NCBI GenBank assembly: GCA_938041615.1
Contig: CALISV010000380.1
Span: 1-6,286 of the forward strand
Direction of reading: 5' to 3'
Origin: an uncultured Campylobacter sp.
Lineage (GTDB): Bacteria; Campylobacterota; Campylobacteria; Campylobacterales; Campylobacteraceae
Length of the DNA: 6,286 nucleotides
Below, one piece after another: positions 1-6,191 of the stretch. Numbering within the stretch: position 1 is the stretch's first letter; each line of letters opens with the position of its first letter. The notes beneath the pieces are model-generated. The model made no database searches. It had not been told where the DNA came from and was given only the letters and a program-made list of their open reading frames with translations. A program made the position numbers and the translations under genes.

Positions 1-67
1 TGCGAAGCAGAAAATCTAGCTCATTTAAAGGCGCGCAAGAGACAAACCAATAAAGAAAGGAATATAA

Positions 68-1606
68 ATGAGAGCATTAATCAGCGTTAGCGATAAAGAA
101 GGCATCGTAGAGTTTGCAAAAGGACTCGAGCGACTCGGTTTTGAGATATTAAGCACGGGCGGTACGCACAAACTGCTAAAAGAGCAGGGTGTAAAAGCGG
201 TCGAAGTGAGCGAATACACAGGCTCGCCCGAGATGTTTGAGGGGCGCGTAAAAACCCTGCACCCAAAAATCCACGGCGGCATCTTGCACAAGCGAAACGA
301 CGCAAACCACGTGAGCCAGGCCGCACAGCACGGCATCGGCGGCATCGATCTAGTCTGCGTAAATTTATATCCGTTTAAACAAACCACAATCCGCACCGAC
401 GACTTTGACGAGATCATCGAAAACATCGACATCGGCGGCCCTGCGATGGTGCGCTCGGCGGCTAAAAACTTCGCTAGCGTTTATATCGTAACTAGTCCGC
501 TTGATTATGGCGAAGTTTTGCGCGTCATAGGAGGCGCGGATGAGAGCGAAAAGGCTATTTTTAGGCGAAATTTGATGATAAAAGCCTACGAACACACCGC
601 AGCCTACGACTCGATGATCGCAAATTACATGAACGAGCGCTTTAACGAGGGTTTTGGCGAGATGAAATTTATCGCTGGTAGCAAGGTCTTTGATGCGAGA
701 TACGGCGAAAACCCGCACCAAAAGGGCGCGCTATACGAGTTTGATTATTTTTTCAGCAACAACTTTACCGCGCTAAAAGGTGAAGCGAGCTTTAACAACA
801 TCACCGATATAAACGCGGCTTTAGCACTAGCGAGCAGCTTTGACGCCGCTCCTGCGGTCGCCATCGTCAAGCACGCCAACGCTTGCGGCTTTGCCGTAAA
901 ATCAAATCTTCTCGAGAGCTACGTCGAGGCGCTAAAATGCGATCCCGTCTCGGCATACGGCGGCGTCGTGGCGATAAACGGCACGCTAGACCGCGCCTTG
1001 GCCGAGAAAATCAACGAAATCTACGTCGAGGTCATCATCGCCGCAAACGTGGACGAGGACGCGCTTGCGGTATTTGAAGCCAAAAAGCGTATCAAAATTT
1101 TTACTCAAGGTAATAAATTTTTACAGCGCGCAAACGACAAATACGACTTCAAGCACGTTGACGGCGGCTTTGTCTATCAGCAAAGCGACGAGGTGAAGCC
1201 TGGCGAGCTACAAAATATGAAACTACAAACCGCGCGCGCAGCCAGTGAGGCTGAACTAAAAGACCTCGAGATTGCGTGGAAGGTCGCAGCGCTCACGAAA
1301 AGCAACTGCGTCGTTTACGTGAAAAACAGCGCCGTGGTCGCCATCGGTATGGGTATGACTAGCCGCGTGGACGCCGCGCGTGCGGCCGTGGCTAAGGCGC
1401 GCGATATGGGGCTTGATTTACGCGGTTGCGCGCTTGCTAGCGAGGCGTTTTTCCCGTTCCGCGATAGCATCGATATCGCAAGCGAGGCGGGCGTAAAAGC
1501 CGTGATACAGCCTGGCGGCAGCATACGCGACGACGAGGTCGTAGCTGCAGCAAACGAGCACGGCATGGCGATGTATTTTACGGGCGTGCGCCACTTTTTA
1601 CACTAA
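68..1606 (+). CDS. purH: Bifunctional AICAR transformylase / IMP cyclohydrolase PurH
   Basis: PurH carries out the last two steps of de novo IMP synthesis in the cytoplasm: formylation of AICAR with 10-formyl-tetrahydrofolate, then ring closure to IMP. The 512-residue length is normal for the bacterial family and the protein is complete. The N-terminal MGS-like cyclohydrolase domain (about 1-130) shows STGGT at 29-33 and the [13 protein letters not shown] block at 59-71. Candidate cyclohydrolase residues K67, Y101, D121 and K133 keep almost the spacing of the avian enzyme. The transformylase domain follows, with the catalytic Lys-His pair at K268-H269 in VKHANACG, the [11 protein letters not shown] block near the end, and the usual C-terminal TGVRHF. 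The start is supported by AAAGGA at 56-61, six bases before the ATG. The 67 bases upstream show no gene end that can be assigned. Confidence 0.98.
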   Translation: MRALISVSDKEGIVEFAKGLERLGFEILSTGGTHKLLKEQGVKAVEVSEYTGSPEMFEGRVKTLHPKIHGGILHKRNDANHVSQAAQHGIGGIDLVCVNLYPFKQTTIRTDDFDEIIENIDIGGPAMVRSAAKNFASVYIVTSPLDYGEVLRVIGGADESEKAIFRRNLMIKAYEHTAAYDSMIANYMNERFNEGFGEMKFIAGSKVFDARYGENPHQKGALYEFDYFFSNNFTALKGEASFNNITDINAALALASSFDAAPAVAIVKHANACGFAVKSNLLESYVEALKCDPVSAYGGVVAINGTLDRALAEKINEIYVEVIIAANVDEDALAVFEAKKRIKIFTQGNKFLQRANDKYDFKHVDGGFVYQQSDEVKPGELQNMKLQTARAASEAELKDLEIAWKVAALTKSNCVVYVKNSAVVAIGMGMTSRVDAARAAVAKARDMGLDLRGCALASEAFFPFRDSIDIASEAGVKAVIQPGGSIRDDEVVAAANEHGMAMYFTGVRHFLH

Positions 1607-1627
1607 AATTTGATCGTTTGACGGCGA

Positions 1628-1655
1628 GGCGGCGTAAATTTGACTGCGCCGTTTT
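1628..1655 (+). terminator. Weak hairpin downstream of purH, possible terminator
   Basis: About 20 bases after the purH stop, CGGCG at 1630-1634 can pair with CGCCG at 1647-1651 around a loop containing AAATTTGAC. A run of only four T follows. An alternative pairing uses ACGGCG at 1621-1626 with CGCCGT at 1647-1652. The stem is GC-rich but the T tract is short, so this may instead be just one copy of the local repeat. Confidence 0.35.
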
Positions 1656-1781
1656 GCCGTTCTAAGCTTATTGATTAGCGGCGCGCTTGTTCCGCCTTTG
1701 CTCAAATTTGACTTGCTCGCTTTTAAATTTGGACTGCGATTTGCTTGCGCTTTGGAGATTAAATTTAATTGAAAGCGATAT

Positions 1782-1967
1782 ATGAAGCAAATTTTGATTT
1801 TCTTGGTATTTTTAGCGGGGCTTTATGCGGCCAATATCTATGTAAACGGCGAAAAGGTCGGCGGCAGCGACCAAAACTCGACCTATAACGGCGAGAGCAA
1901 AAACGAAATCCTAAAACAAGAGGGCAGAAAGCAACTCTGCAAAAAAGGCTACAAGCAGTACTGCTAA
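1782..1967 (+). CDS. Small exported or periplasmic peptide of unknown function
   Basis: I do not recognise this 61-residue protein. It begins with a convincing signal peptide: a Lys at position 3, a hydrophobic core of about 11 residues, and LYAAN around 14-18, so cleavage after A16 or A17 is likely. The mature part of about 44 residues is hydrophilic, rich in Asn, Lys and Gly, and ends with LCKKGYKQYC. Its two cysteines, eight residues apart, could form a disulfide in the periplasm. There is no lipobox. A TGA stop 12 bases upstream of the ATG fixes this as the only start in the frame, although the ribosome binding site is poor (GAAAG about six bases upstream; GGAG is too far away). The gene stands alone between two repeat-filled spacers of 175 and 205 bases. 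Coding status is likely because of the clean signal sequence, but not proven. Confidence 0.7.
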   Translation: MKQILIFLVFLAGLYAANIYVNGEKVGGSDQNSTYNGESKNEILKQEGRKQLCKKGYKQYC

Positions 1968-1988
1968 GCGGTGCTTTATCTTTTAATC

Positions 1989-2016
1989 GGCGGTCAAATT
2001 TACGCCGCCAAATTTT
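1989..2016 (+). terminator. GC-rich hairpin after the small peptide gene, possible terminator
   Basis: GGCGG at 1989-1993 pairs perfectly with CCGCC at 2005-2009, with a T-G wobble inside, around a loop containing AAATTT. The downstream bases AAATTTTAT give only a modest T run. The hairpin lies 21 bases after the stop codon, a sensible place for an end of transcript. It overlaps one arm of the 17-bp inverted repeat. Confidence 0.4.
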
Positions 2017-2139
2017 ATCTCATCTCAAATTTTACATCATCAACGCTCGGGTTTTGCCAATCAAATTTAACGCCGCGGCCGTCAAATTTAAAATTTAATC
2101 CCTTAAGCAAGGTCAAGACGCACGCGCGCAAAATAAGAG

Positions 2140-2166
2140 TATAATTATCCAAATTTAAAACAAGGA
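2140..2166 (+). promoter_or_regulatory. -10 box and ribosome binding site of the DUF2249 operon
   Basis: A perfect TATAAT lies at 2140-2145 and AAGGA at 2162-2166, six bases before the ATG of the first operon gene. Transcription would start near 2152, giving a leader of about 20 bases. No TTGACA-like -35 is present at the right distance, which agrees with the weak -35 dependence of the main sigma factor in Campylobacter. The upstream DNA is rich in AAATTT. Confidence 0.6.
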
Positions 2167-2172
2167 TAAAAA

Positions 2173-2511
2173 ATGAGCGATTTTTTCAAAGACGCCGAGC
2201 AGTTTAACGCTGAGGGCGCGACGGTGCCGTTTTATAGATATAGCCAAGGCGGCGTGGATTTCGTCGGATTTGACAGCCGTCCGTGCGTACCGCCCGAGCC
2301 TATGGTAAACGCGCTAGTAGCGATCAAATTTGCAAATCAAAACACCAAAATCGTGATGGTAAATCATAAATTCCCAGCCGGTTTGATCCCTAAAATAGAG
2401 GAGCAGTTCGACATCGAGCGCGAGGATCTGGAGGGCGGGGCTGTCAAGATGACCTTTAGCCTCAAGCAGGGCGCAGACGTCAAAAACGTAGATACAAGCC
2501 TTTGTCACTGA
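2173..2511 (+). CDS. DUF2249-like (TusA/SirA-fold) small cytoplasmic protein
   Basis: This 112-residue soluble protein has the layout I associate with DUF2249. A short beta strand leads to DSRPCVPPEP at 34-43 (compare the family's D-x-R-P), then a helix with VNALVAIKFANQ, a strand KIVMVNHKFP at 59-68 (compare the family's VNDHDP), a second helix, and EDLEGGAVKMTFSL at 84-97. DUF2249 is related to TusA, a sulfur-carrier fold. C38 is near but not exactly at the place of a TusA-type active cysteine, so sulfur transfer is only a possibility. The tail ends in Cys-His (C111-H112), which could bind a metal. It is the first gene of a three-gene operon, and the next start lies eight bases after its stop, so coupled translation is likely. 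The assignment rests on pattern memory, not on a search. Confidence 0.7.
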   Translation: MSDFFKDAEQFNAEGATVPFYRYSQGGVDFVGFDSRPCVPPEPMVNALVAIKFANQNTKIVMVNHKFPAGLIPKIEEQFDIEREDLEGGAVKMTFSLKQGADVKNVDTSLCH

Positions 2512-2519
2512 GATAAGTT

Positions 2520-3722
2520 ATGCTTTTAAACACCTTTGCGCCGCCTTTTAAGCTAGTCGGCGGTTATTTTATCGCGGGTATTTGCTTTTTGATCGCGAGT
2601 ATCCCAGCTTTTTTTGCGGCTGATTTTGAGACGATCGCGGGGCTTGAGACGGCGGGATTTTTACACGTGTTTTTCGTTGGATTTGTGATGAGCATCATCA
2701 TCGGCGCACTTTATCAGCTAACTTCGGTGATTTTAGAAAAGCCGTTTTCGACGATCAAGGGCGCGGTGGCAAATTTAGCCCTTTACTGCGCGGGCGTGGC
2801 GTCGATGAGCTACGGGATGATCAGCGGCAAAACGGGCTTCATACACGGTGGTGGCATGGCGCTTTTTCTCGCGCTGCTGTTTTTTGGCACGACCTATATC
2901 GTTAGCTTTATGGATAATGAAAAAAAGAGCTTCGCGGCGTTTATGCTCTTTGTTTCGGCGGTATTTTTACTCGCCGGCATCTCGCTTGGATTTTGCCTTT
3001 TGATGATACTTTCAGGCACTTTGCCGATGGATTTTATGTTCGCGCTTAAATTTCACGTATATTTCGTGCTCGGGTTTGTCTTTTTTATCATCGTCGGCGT
3101 GGCGACCGTGCTGCTACCGATGTTTGCCTTGGCGCACGATCTAAAATTTACGCTTAGTAAATTTGCCTTCGGATTTTATATTTTGGCTGGCGTTTTGCTC
3201 TTTTTTAGCGAAATTTACGCGTACTTTGCGTTTGGAGCGGCGATTATTTGCTTTGTCGCCGAGGCGCTATATATCCTAAAAAAACGCGTCCGCAAGGCGT
3301 ATGATTACTGGAACGTCAATATCGCTCTTTCGCTCGCGGCCTTCGTGCTGTTTTGCGTATTTATCGCGGCGGATAGATACGATATGGCGGTATTTATGCT
3401 GATTTACGGCTTTTTATTCGCCTTCATCGCGGCTCATCTTTACAAGATCGCGCCGTTTCTCATCTGGTACCACTATGTAGCGCCGTTCGTGGGCAAGGTA
3501 AAGGTGCCTCTGCTAGATCAGATGATCCTTAAAAAGCCCGCATATATCGGTATCGGCTTTAATGCTCTTGGGCTTGCGCTTTACGAGCTTGGCGTCTGGC
3601 TGGAGATAAAATCGCTCGCGCACTGCGGCGTGGCTTGTCTGCTCGTTAGCATCGTTTTGGTCGCGATAAATATGGTAAATGTTTTTAAATTTACGAAATT
3701 TAGAATAAAGGAAGAAAAATGA
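2520..3722 (+). CDS. Polytopic membrane protein resembling heme-copper oxidase subunit I / NnrS-like proteins
   Basis: The 400-residue protein is almost entirely hydrophobic, with about 12 membrane segments by eye. Several histidines sit in patterns typical of heme-copper oxidase subunit I-like and NnrS-like proteins: FLHVFFVGFVMSIIIGALYQL at 47-67 with H49, H109 at the start of another segment, KFHVYFVLGFVFFIIVG with H179, and HLYKIAPFLIWYHY with H306 and H318. These are candidate heme or metal ligands. The protein is much shorter than a true oxidase subunit I, and I do not see the full HCO ligand set, so a terminal oxidase is unlikely. Its role is unknown; binding heme or copper in the inner membrane is an inference. 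GAGATAAG just before the ATG is a weak ribosome binding site that overlaps the previous stop. Its own stop overlaps the next start. Confidence 0.75.
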   Translation: MLLNTFAPPFKLVGGYFIAGICFLIASIPAFFAADFETIAGLETAGFLHVFFVGFVMSIIIGALYQLTSVILEKPFSTIKGAVANLALYCAGVASMSYGMISGKTGFIHGGGMALFLALLFFGTTYIVSFMDNEKKSFAAFMLFVSAVFLLAGISLGFCLLMILSGTLPMDFMFALKFHVYFVLGFVFFIIVGVATVLLPMFALAHDLKFTLSKFAFGFYILAGVLLFFSEIYAYFAFGAAIICFVAEALYILKKRVRKAYDYWNVNIALSLAAFVLFCVFIAADRYDMAVFMLIYGFLFAFIAAHLYKIAPFLIWYHYVAPFVGKVKVPLLDQMILKKPAYIGIGFNALGLALYELGVWLEIKSLAHCGVACLLVSIVLVAINMVNVFKFTKFRIKEEK

Positions 3723-4012
3723 AAGAAAAAATCTACAAAGCGCTCTCAAACATCGTCGATCCAGAAGTGGGCTTTGATATCGTATCCTTGGGGCTTATTT
3801 ACGACGCGGCTTGCGACGAAAATGGCAAGGCGAAGGTCACGATGACGCTATCTACGCGCTCATGCCCGCTGCATGAGATGATACTAAGCTGGGTCGAGAC
3901 GGCGGTGCTAAACGTCGATGGCGTAAAAGAGTGCGAGATAGACCTCGTATGGGAGCCTGCGTGGAGTATCGAGATGGCGAGCGACGAGGTGAGGGCGGCG
4001 TTAGGGGCGTGA
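3719..4012 (+). CDS. MIP18/DUF59 family iron-sulfur cluster assembly protein (SufT/PaaD-like)
   Basis: The 97-residue protein has the complete domain: DPE at 14-16 in the first helix region, VSLGLIYD at 22-29, TLSTRSCPLHEMI at 43-55 with the conserved Cys C49, and the family's VWEPAW at 77-82. Proteins of this family (SufT, PaaD, eukaryotic Cia2/MIP18) help deliver or mature Fe-S clusters on client proteins in the cytoplasm. Its ATG overlaps the stop of the membrane-protein gene by four bases (ATGA), and a strong AAAGGAAG lies four bases upstream, so it is firmly part of the operon. The neighbours suggest the client or partner belongs to the same module. Which target it serves cannot be read from the sequence, so no gene symbol is given. 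Confidence 0.92.
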   Translation: MKEKIYKALSNIVDPEVGFDIVSLGLIYDAACDENGKAKVTMTLSTRSCPLHEMILSWVETAVLNVDGVKECEIDLVWEPAWSIEMASDEVRAALGA

Positions 4013-4020
4013 TTTTGGCG

Positions 4021-4063
4021 TTAGTCGCAGTCAAATTTTGCTGAGTTGCCGACTAAATTTGAC
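4021..4063. repeat. Nested inverted repeats after the DUF59 gene
   Basis: Two competing perfect inverted repeats start nine bases after the stop. TTAGTCG (4021-4027) pairs with CGACTAA (4050-4056), and GTCAAATTT (4030-4038) pairs with AAATTTGAC (4055-4063). They cannot form at the same time because the right arms overlap. GGTTTTAATC follows at 4067. It may serve as a leaky end of transcript. Confidence 0.4.
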
Positions 4064-4084
4064 CTCGGTTTTAATCTATTTACA

Positions 4085-4185
4085 AGCTTGTTCGGGGCGC
4101 GGTTGTCTTGTCCGGACAAGCTCGTTTCAGTGCCCAAATATGAATGATGAGTCGGACGGCGTCGCCTTCGCGTCCGATCCTAATT
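4085..4185 (+). terminator. Two tandem hairpins, likely end of the three-gene operon
   Basis: The first hairpin pairs AGCTTGTTCGG at 4085-4095 with CCGGACAAGCT at 4112-4122: 11 base pairs including one wobble. Its right arm is also part of a perfect 14-base palindrome, CTTGTCCGGACAAG at 4107-4120. The second pairs TCGGACG at 4152-4158 with CGTCCGA at 4171-4177, followed by TAATTTTTA. The second is the better candidate for intrinsic termination of rightward transcription. Confidence 0.45.
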
Positions 4186-4685
4186 TTTACCCCAAATAGA
4201 TGATGGCATCATGTAGCGCAAATTTGACTGGCTGTGTAAGAATCAGGCTTATAGCATATGGAATATTATGCGAGCGAAAATTCGTTATAGCTATTAGCCT
4301 AAACTTGCGCAAATTCTATCATAGTTTTAAAATGCGTTGTCATCTGTTTTTCTTGTCTTTGTTAGCGCGACGACAACCCTAGCCACTTCTAAAGATATCC
4401 TTAATGACAAATTTCTATTACCGTACGGATAATCTTAAATAGTTCTGTTATTTTACTAAATTTGCTCTCACTTGATGATTGTATATAGGCGTAATCTTTT
4501 GTTGTGATCGCTTTGAATCGTCCTTATTGCGAGTGATTTAAGCTTCTTGTTGCCGTCATAGCTTAGCTAAAATTTAGCTCGCTTAATAGCGTGTAAAACG
4601 TTCAATATTTTTTGACTCATAATATATTTGCAAAGGTTTGCCTATGTCATTTTTATTTGCTTGAGCACTCGTTAGATCTCAAATT
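4186..4685. other. Gene-poor AT-rich convergent spacer, possible gene remnant on the minus strand
   Basis: No intact gene is supported here. On the minus strand, protein-like stretches appear in different frames without sensible starts: about 4560-4472 (SYDGNKKLKSLAIR), 4523-4401 (40 residues ending IIRTVIEICH) and 4434-4327 (ending RKTDDNAF). Read in order they could be one small gene broken by frameshifts and stops, but the similarity is to nothing I recognise and chance is quite possible. A plus-strand frame at 4200-4382 has odd composition, no ribosome binding site, and looks spurious. An imperfect inverted repeat GTTGTCATC / GACGACAAC spans 4338-4378. Confidence 0.3.
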
Positions 4686-5060
4686 TTAAAACCGTTGTCC
4701 ACTCGCAAACCTATGCTTTAGCGAAAATTGATGAACTATCAGATCGTTATTTTTAAAGCTCTTGTCGTCCGTTTTGAAGCGGACGGCTAGGGCGCTTTTG
4801 AAAACAAATTTAAAATTTCTATCTCGGTAGGGCGATAAAAATTTCATCGCTAATCTATCTTCGTTTTTTAAAATGCCAAATTTAAATTTAGTCAAAACGG
4901 CGTCGTGAAGGGTCTCTTTCGTACTGAACAGATACCTTTTCGGATCCGAGACGAACTGCCAGATAGGCTTTGCTATTTCGTTTTCATTCTTGCGAAGCGA
5001 CTTAAAATAATCGTCAAAATACCAGATATTGCCCCTTCTTTTTATTTTCGCCGTGATCAT
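4686..5060 (-). CDS. Small hypothetical protein with LHDA motif, possibly frameshifted at its ends
   Basis: The 124-residue protein is not one I can name. It looks genuine: WYFDDYFKSL at 13-22, a proline-containing helix, ETLHDAVLTKFKFG at 49-62, RLAMKFLSPYRDRNFKFVFK at 69-88, DLIVHQFSLKHRF at 106-118 and SGQRF at the end. The LHDA block followed by strands recalls small single-domain proteins of the sort often annotated as hypothetical; no catalytic role is evident. It lies 36 bases downstream of the zinc-ribbon gene on the same strand, so co-transcription is likely. The start is doubtful. AGGA at 5087-5084 best serves an ATG at 5072, which is in frame but hits TGA after three codons; another ATG at 5064 is in a second frame. 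The stop falls in a TTTTAAAA tract, where the next frame offers KFEI and a stop. Codons are clearly more AT-rich than in the neighbour. Confidence 0.6.
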   Translation of the reverse strand: MITAKIKRRGNIWYFDDYFKSLRKNENEIAKPIWQFVSDPKRYLFSTKETLHDAVLTKFKFGILKNEDRLAMKFLSPYRDRNFKFVFKSALAVRFKTDDKSFKNNDLIVHQFSLKHRFASGQRF

Positions 5061-5096
5061 TCATTTGTCCATTTGCGCGTTTTTCCTAAATTTTAC

Positions 5097-5738
5097 TCAC
5101 GTGCACTGCATAAAAAACGCACTTACCCGCGTCCGCTCGCACCAAAACACATATAAAATCCCGCCGCTGCCGAAATATACCTCGCCGCCTTGCTCGCAGC
5201 TTGGAAGCTCGCTGTCAAGCTGCATCAAAAACTCCATCTTTTCGCCGCATATCGGGCACGTCGGCACCGAGGCGCCCTGTATCCACGAGGGCTCGCCGCC
5301 GATGCGTGCGAGGTTTTGTCTGCTGTTTGACATCCCCCAGTCCTGAGCCGCCCAGCGCGCCGGCGTGGGCGCAAGTGTTACTTCGCACTCTTTTATCGGC
5401 TCGTCCTTCACGTATTCGACTTGCGTCCTTTCGCCGATACGCCGCGGCATACCCTGCGCGTCGTGCTCGTAAAAGACTATCTCGCCTTCGTTTACCTCTC
5501 TAACGTGAGCGGCGAGGATTAGGCACGGCAGCGATCGTACGGGCAAGTCGCGAGGTAGTGGGTCAAGCGTGATGAGATGAAATAGCGGATTTTGCGCATT
5601 GCCATCCGCCTCGTCCAAGACCCCGCCGAGTTTATAGCACGCCTTGCCGCCCTCAAACCGCCAGGTTGGATGAAGCTTTGCCAGATGCGCCGCATAGGGT
5701 GCGCCGAAATAGCCGCGCGGAAAGATTATGTGATACAC
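5097..5738 (-). CDS. DUF1963-like protein with C-terminal zinc-ribbon motif, start uncertain
   Basis: Function unknown. The 213 residues given start at GTG. The sequence carries IIFPRGYFGAPYAAHLAKLHP near the start, RSLPCLILA in the middle, then DWGMSNSRQNLARIGGEPSWIQ at 133-154, the hallmark of a DUF1963-like family, followed by CPICG at 161-165, MQLDSELP, a GSGG turn, FWCERT at 198-203 and QC at 211-212. The C-terminus matches the family's usual end. Relatives as I recall them have CxxC in both halves of the ribbon; here the fourth position is T203. The N-terminus appears too short: the upstream codons read EKFRLKRYCGQR, which fits the family, and the frame stays open to 5972 without ATG, GTG or TTG. 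Either the start was lost by mutation or frameshift, or an unusual start is used. The GTG has no good ribosome binding site. The downstream gene is on the same strand. Confidence 0.75.
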   Translation of the reverse strand: MYHIIFPRGYFGAPYAAHLAKLHPTWRFEGGKACYKLGGVLDEADGNAQNPLFHLITLDPLPRDLPVRSLPCLILAAHVREVNEGEIVFYEHDAQGMPRRIGERTQVEYVKDEPIKECEVTLAPTPARWAAQDWGMSNSRQNLARIGGEPSWIQGASVPTCPICGEKMEFLMQLDSELPSCEQGGEVYFGSGGILYVFWCERTRVSAFFMQCT

Positions 5739-6062
5739 GCGCTGTCCGCAGTATCTTTTGAGCCTGAATTTCTCGCCGCCAAAACTTATTTTATCGTTCG
5801 AGGTTTTTTGTGATTTATCGGAGTCGGATTCGTTTGAGTTAAATTTAGAGCCGTGTTCAGCCGCGCACGCTTTAAAATTTTGACTCGCTGCCGATTTTAA
5901 CTTGCCAACGTTAAATTTAACGGCGCTTGCCGCATCGCATGCTTCATTTAAATTTTTGCGAGTACATCGCGCTCATCCGCTTGCGACGATACAGAAGCGA
6001 GGCTACCCAGCTCGTTTGTCATCCGCGATACGCTACACTCGCTCGTTTGGGTTTGCTTTTGG
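5739..6062 (-). other. Open leader upstream of the zinc-ribbon gene with an out-of-frame short ORF
   Basis: On the minus strand the zinc-ribbon frame is open from 5972 to 5739 (78 codons), low in complexity (for example SKFNSNESDSDKS), with AAATTT words translated as Lys-Phe. A separate ATG frame of 24 codons runs from 6022 to 5948 (MTNELGSLASVSSQADER...). It ends at the five-base A tract (T5 on the plus strand at 5953-5957), where one extra base would join it to the zinc-ribbon frame. Neither stretch is supported as a gene on its own. Confidence 0.35.
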
Positions 6063-6068
6063 CGTTAT

Positions 6069-6074
6069 ATTATA
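6069..6074 (-). promoter_or_regulatory. Possible -10 box for the minus-strand genes
   Basis: TATAAT is read on the minus strand here, inside an AT-rich stretch, placing a transcript start near 6062, some 40 bases before the ATG at 6022. No -35 consensus is seen 17 bases upstream. AT-rich DNA makes chance matches common. Confidence 0.35.
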
Positions 6075-6191
6075 GTGTTTTTGGTGCGGTATAAAATCTA
6101 AAAACTATGGTTTTGAAATTATTTTTAGTGGAATAATTTTATTGTAAAATAAGAATATCCTGAATATATTGTGACTAACGAAATATAGTAT

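Larger units (their letters stand above)
1628..2009. repeat. 17-bp inverted repeat flanking the small exported-peptide gene
   Basis: GGCGGCGTAAATTTGAC occurs at 1628-1644 on the plus strand and, as an exact reverse complement, at 1993-2009. The two copies lie on either side of the 61-codon gene. Each overlaps a local hairpin. The core AAATTTGAC is the commonest intergenic word in this window, so the pair may belong to a dispersed family rather than mark a mobile unit. No transposase or target-site duplication is visible. Confidence 0.6.

Noticed and set aside
1..53. Possible 3' end of an upstream plus-strand gene (a frame ending TAA at 51-53, another ending TAG at 17-19)
   Set aside because: Too short to recognise any family and three frames are equally possible; no coding signal decides between them.
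365..721. Minus-strand frames inside purH
   Set aside because: Antisense to an unmistakable purH; no start signals.
1606..2172. CRISPR-like array suggested by repeated AAATTT words
   Set aside because: Spacing is irregular, the repeated unit is only 6-9 bases, and orientation varies.
4200..4382. 60-codon plus-strand frame in the convergent spacer
   Set aside because: No ribosome binding site, odd composition with scattered Cys and Arg, no recognisable domain; probably chance.
5029..5346. Plus-strand frames opposite the zinc-ribbon gene
   Set aside because: Low-complexity Arg/Pro/Ser-rich translations antisense to a well-supported gene.
5953..5957. Phase-variable tract upstream of the zinc-ribbon gene
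   Set aside because: Campylobacter phase variation normally uses long G/C runs; five A/T bases are too few to argue for switching rather than a single indel.
6136..6150. Small palindrome ATTTTA-TTG-TAAAAT considered as a Fur-type site
   Set aside because: Only six AT pairs in AT-rich DNA and no match to a Fur consensus.
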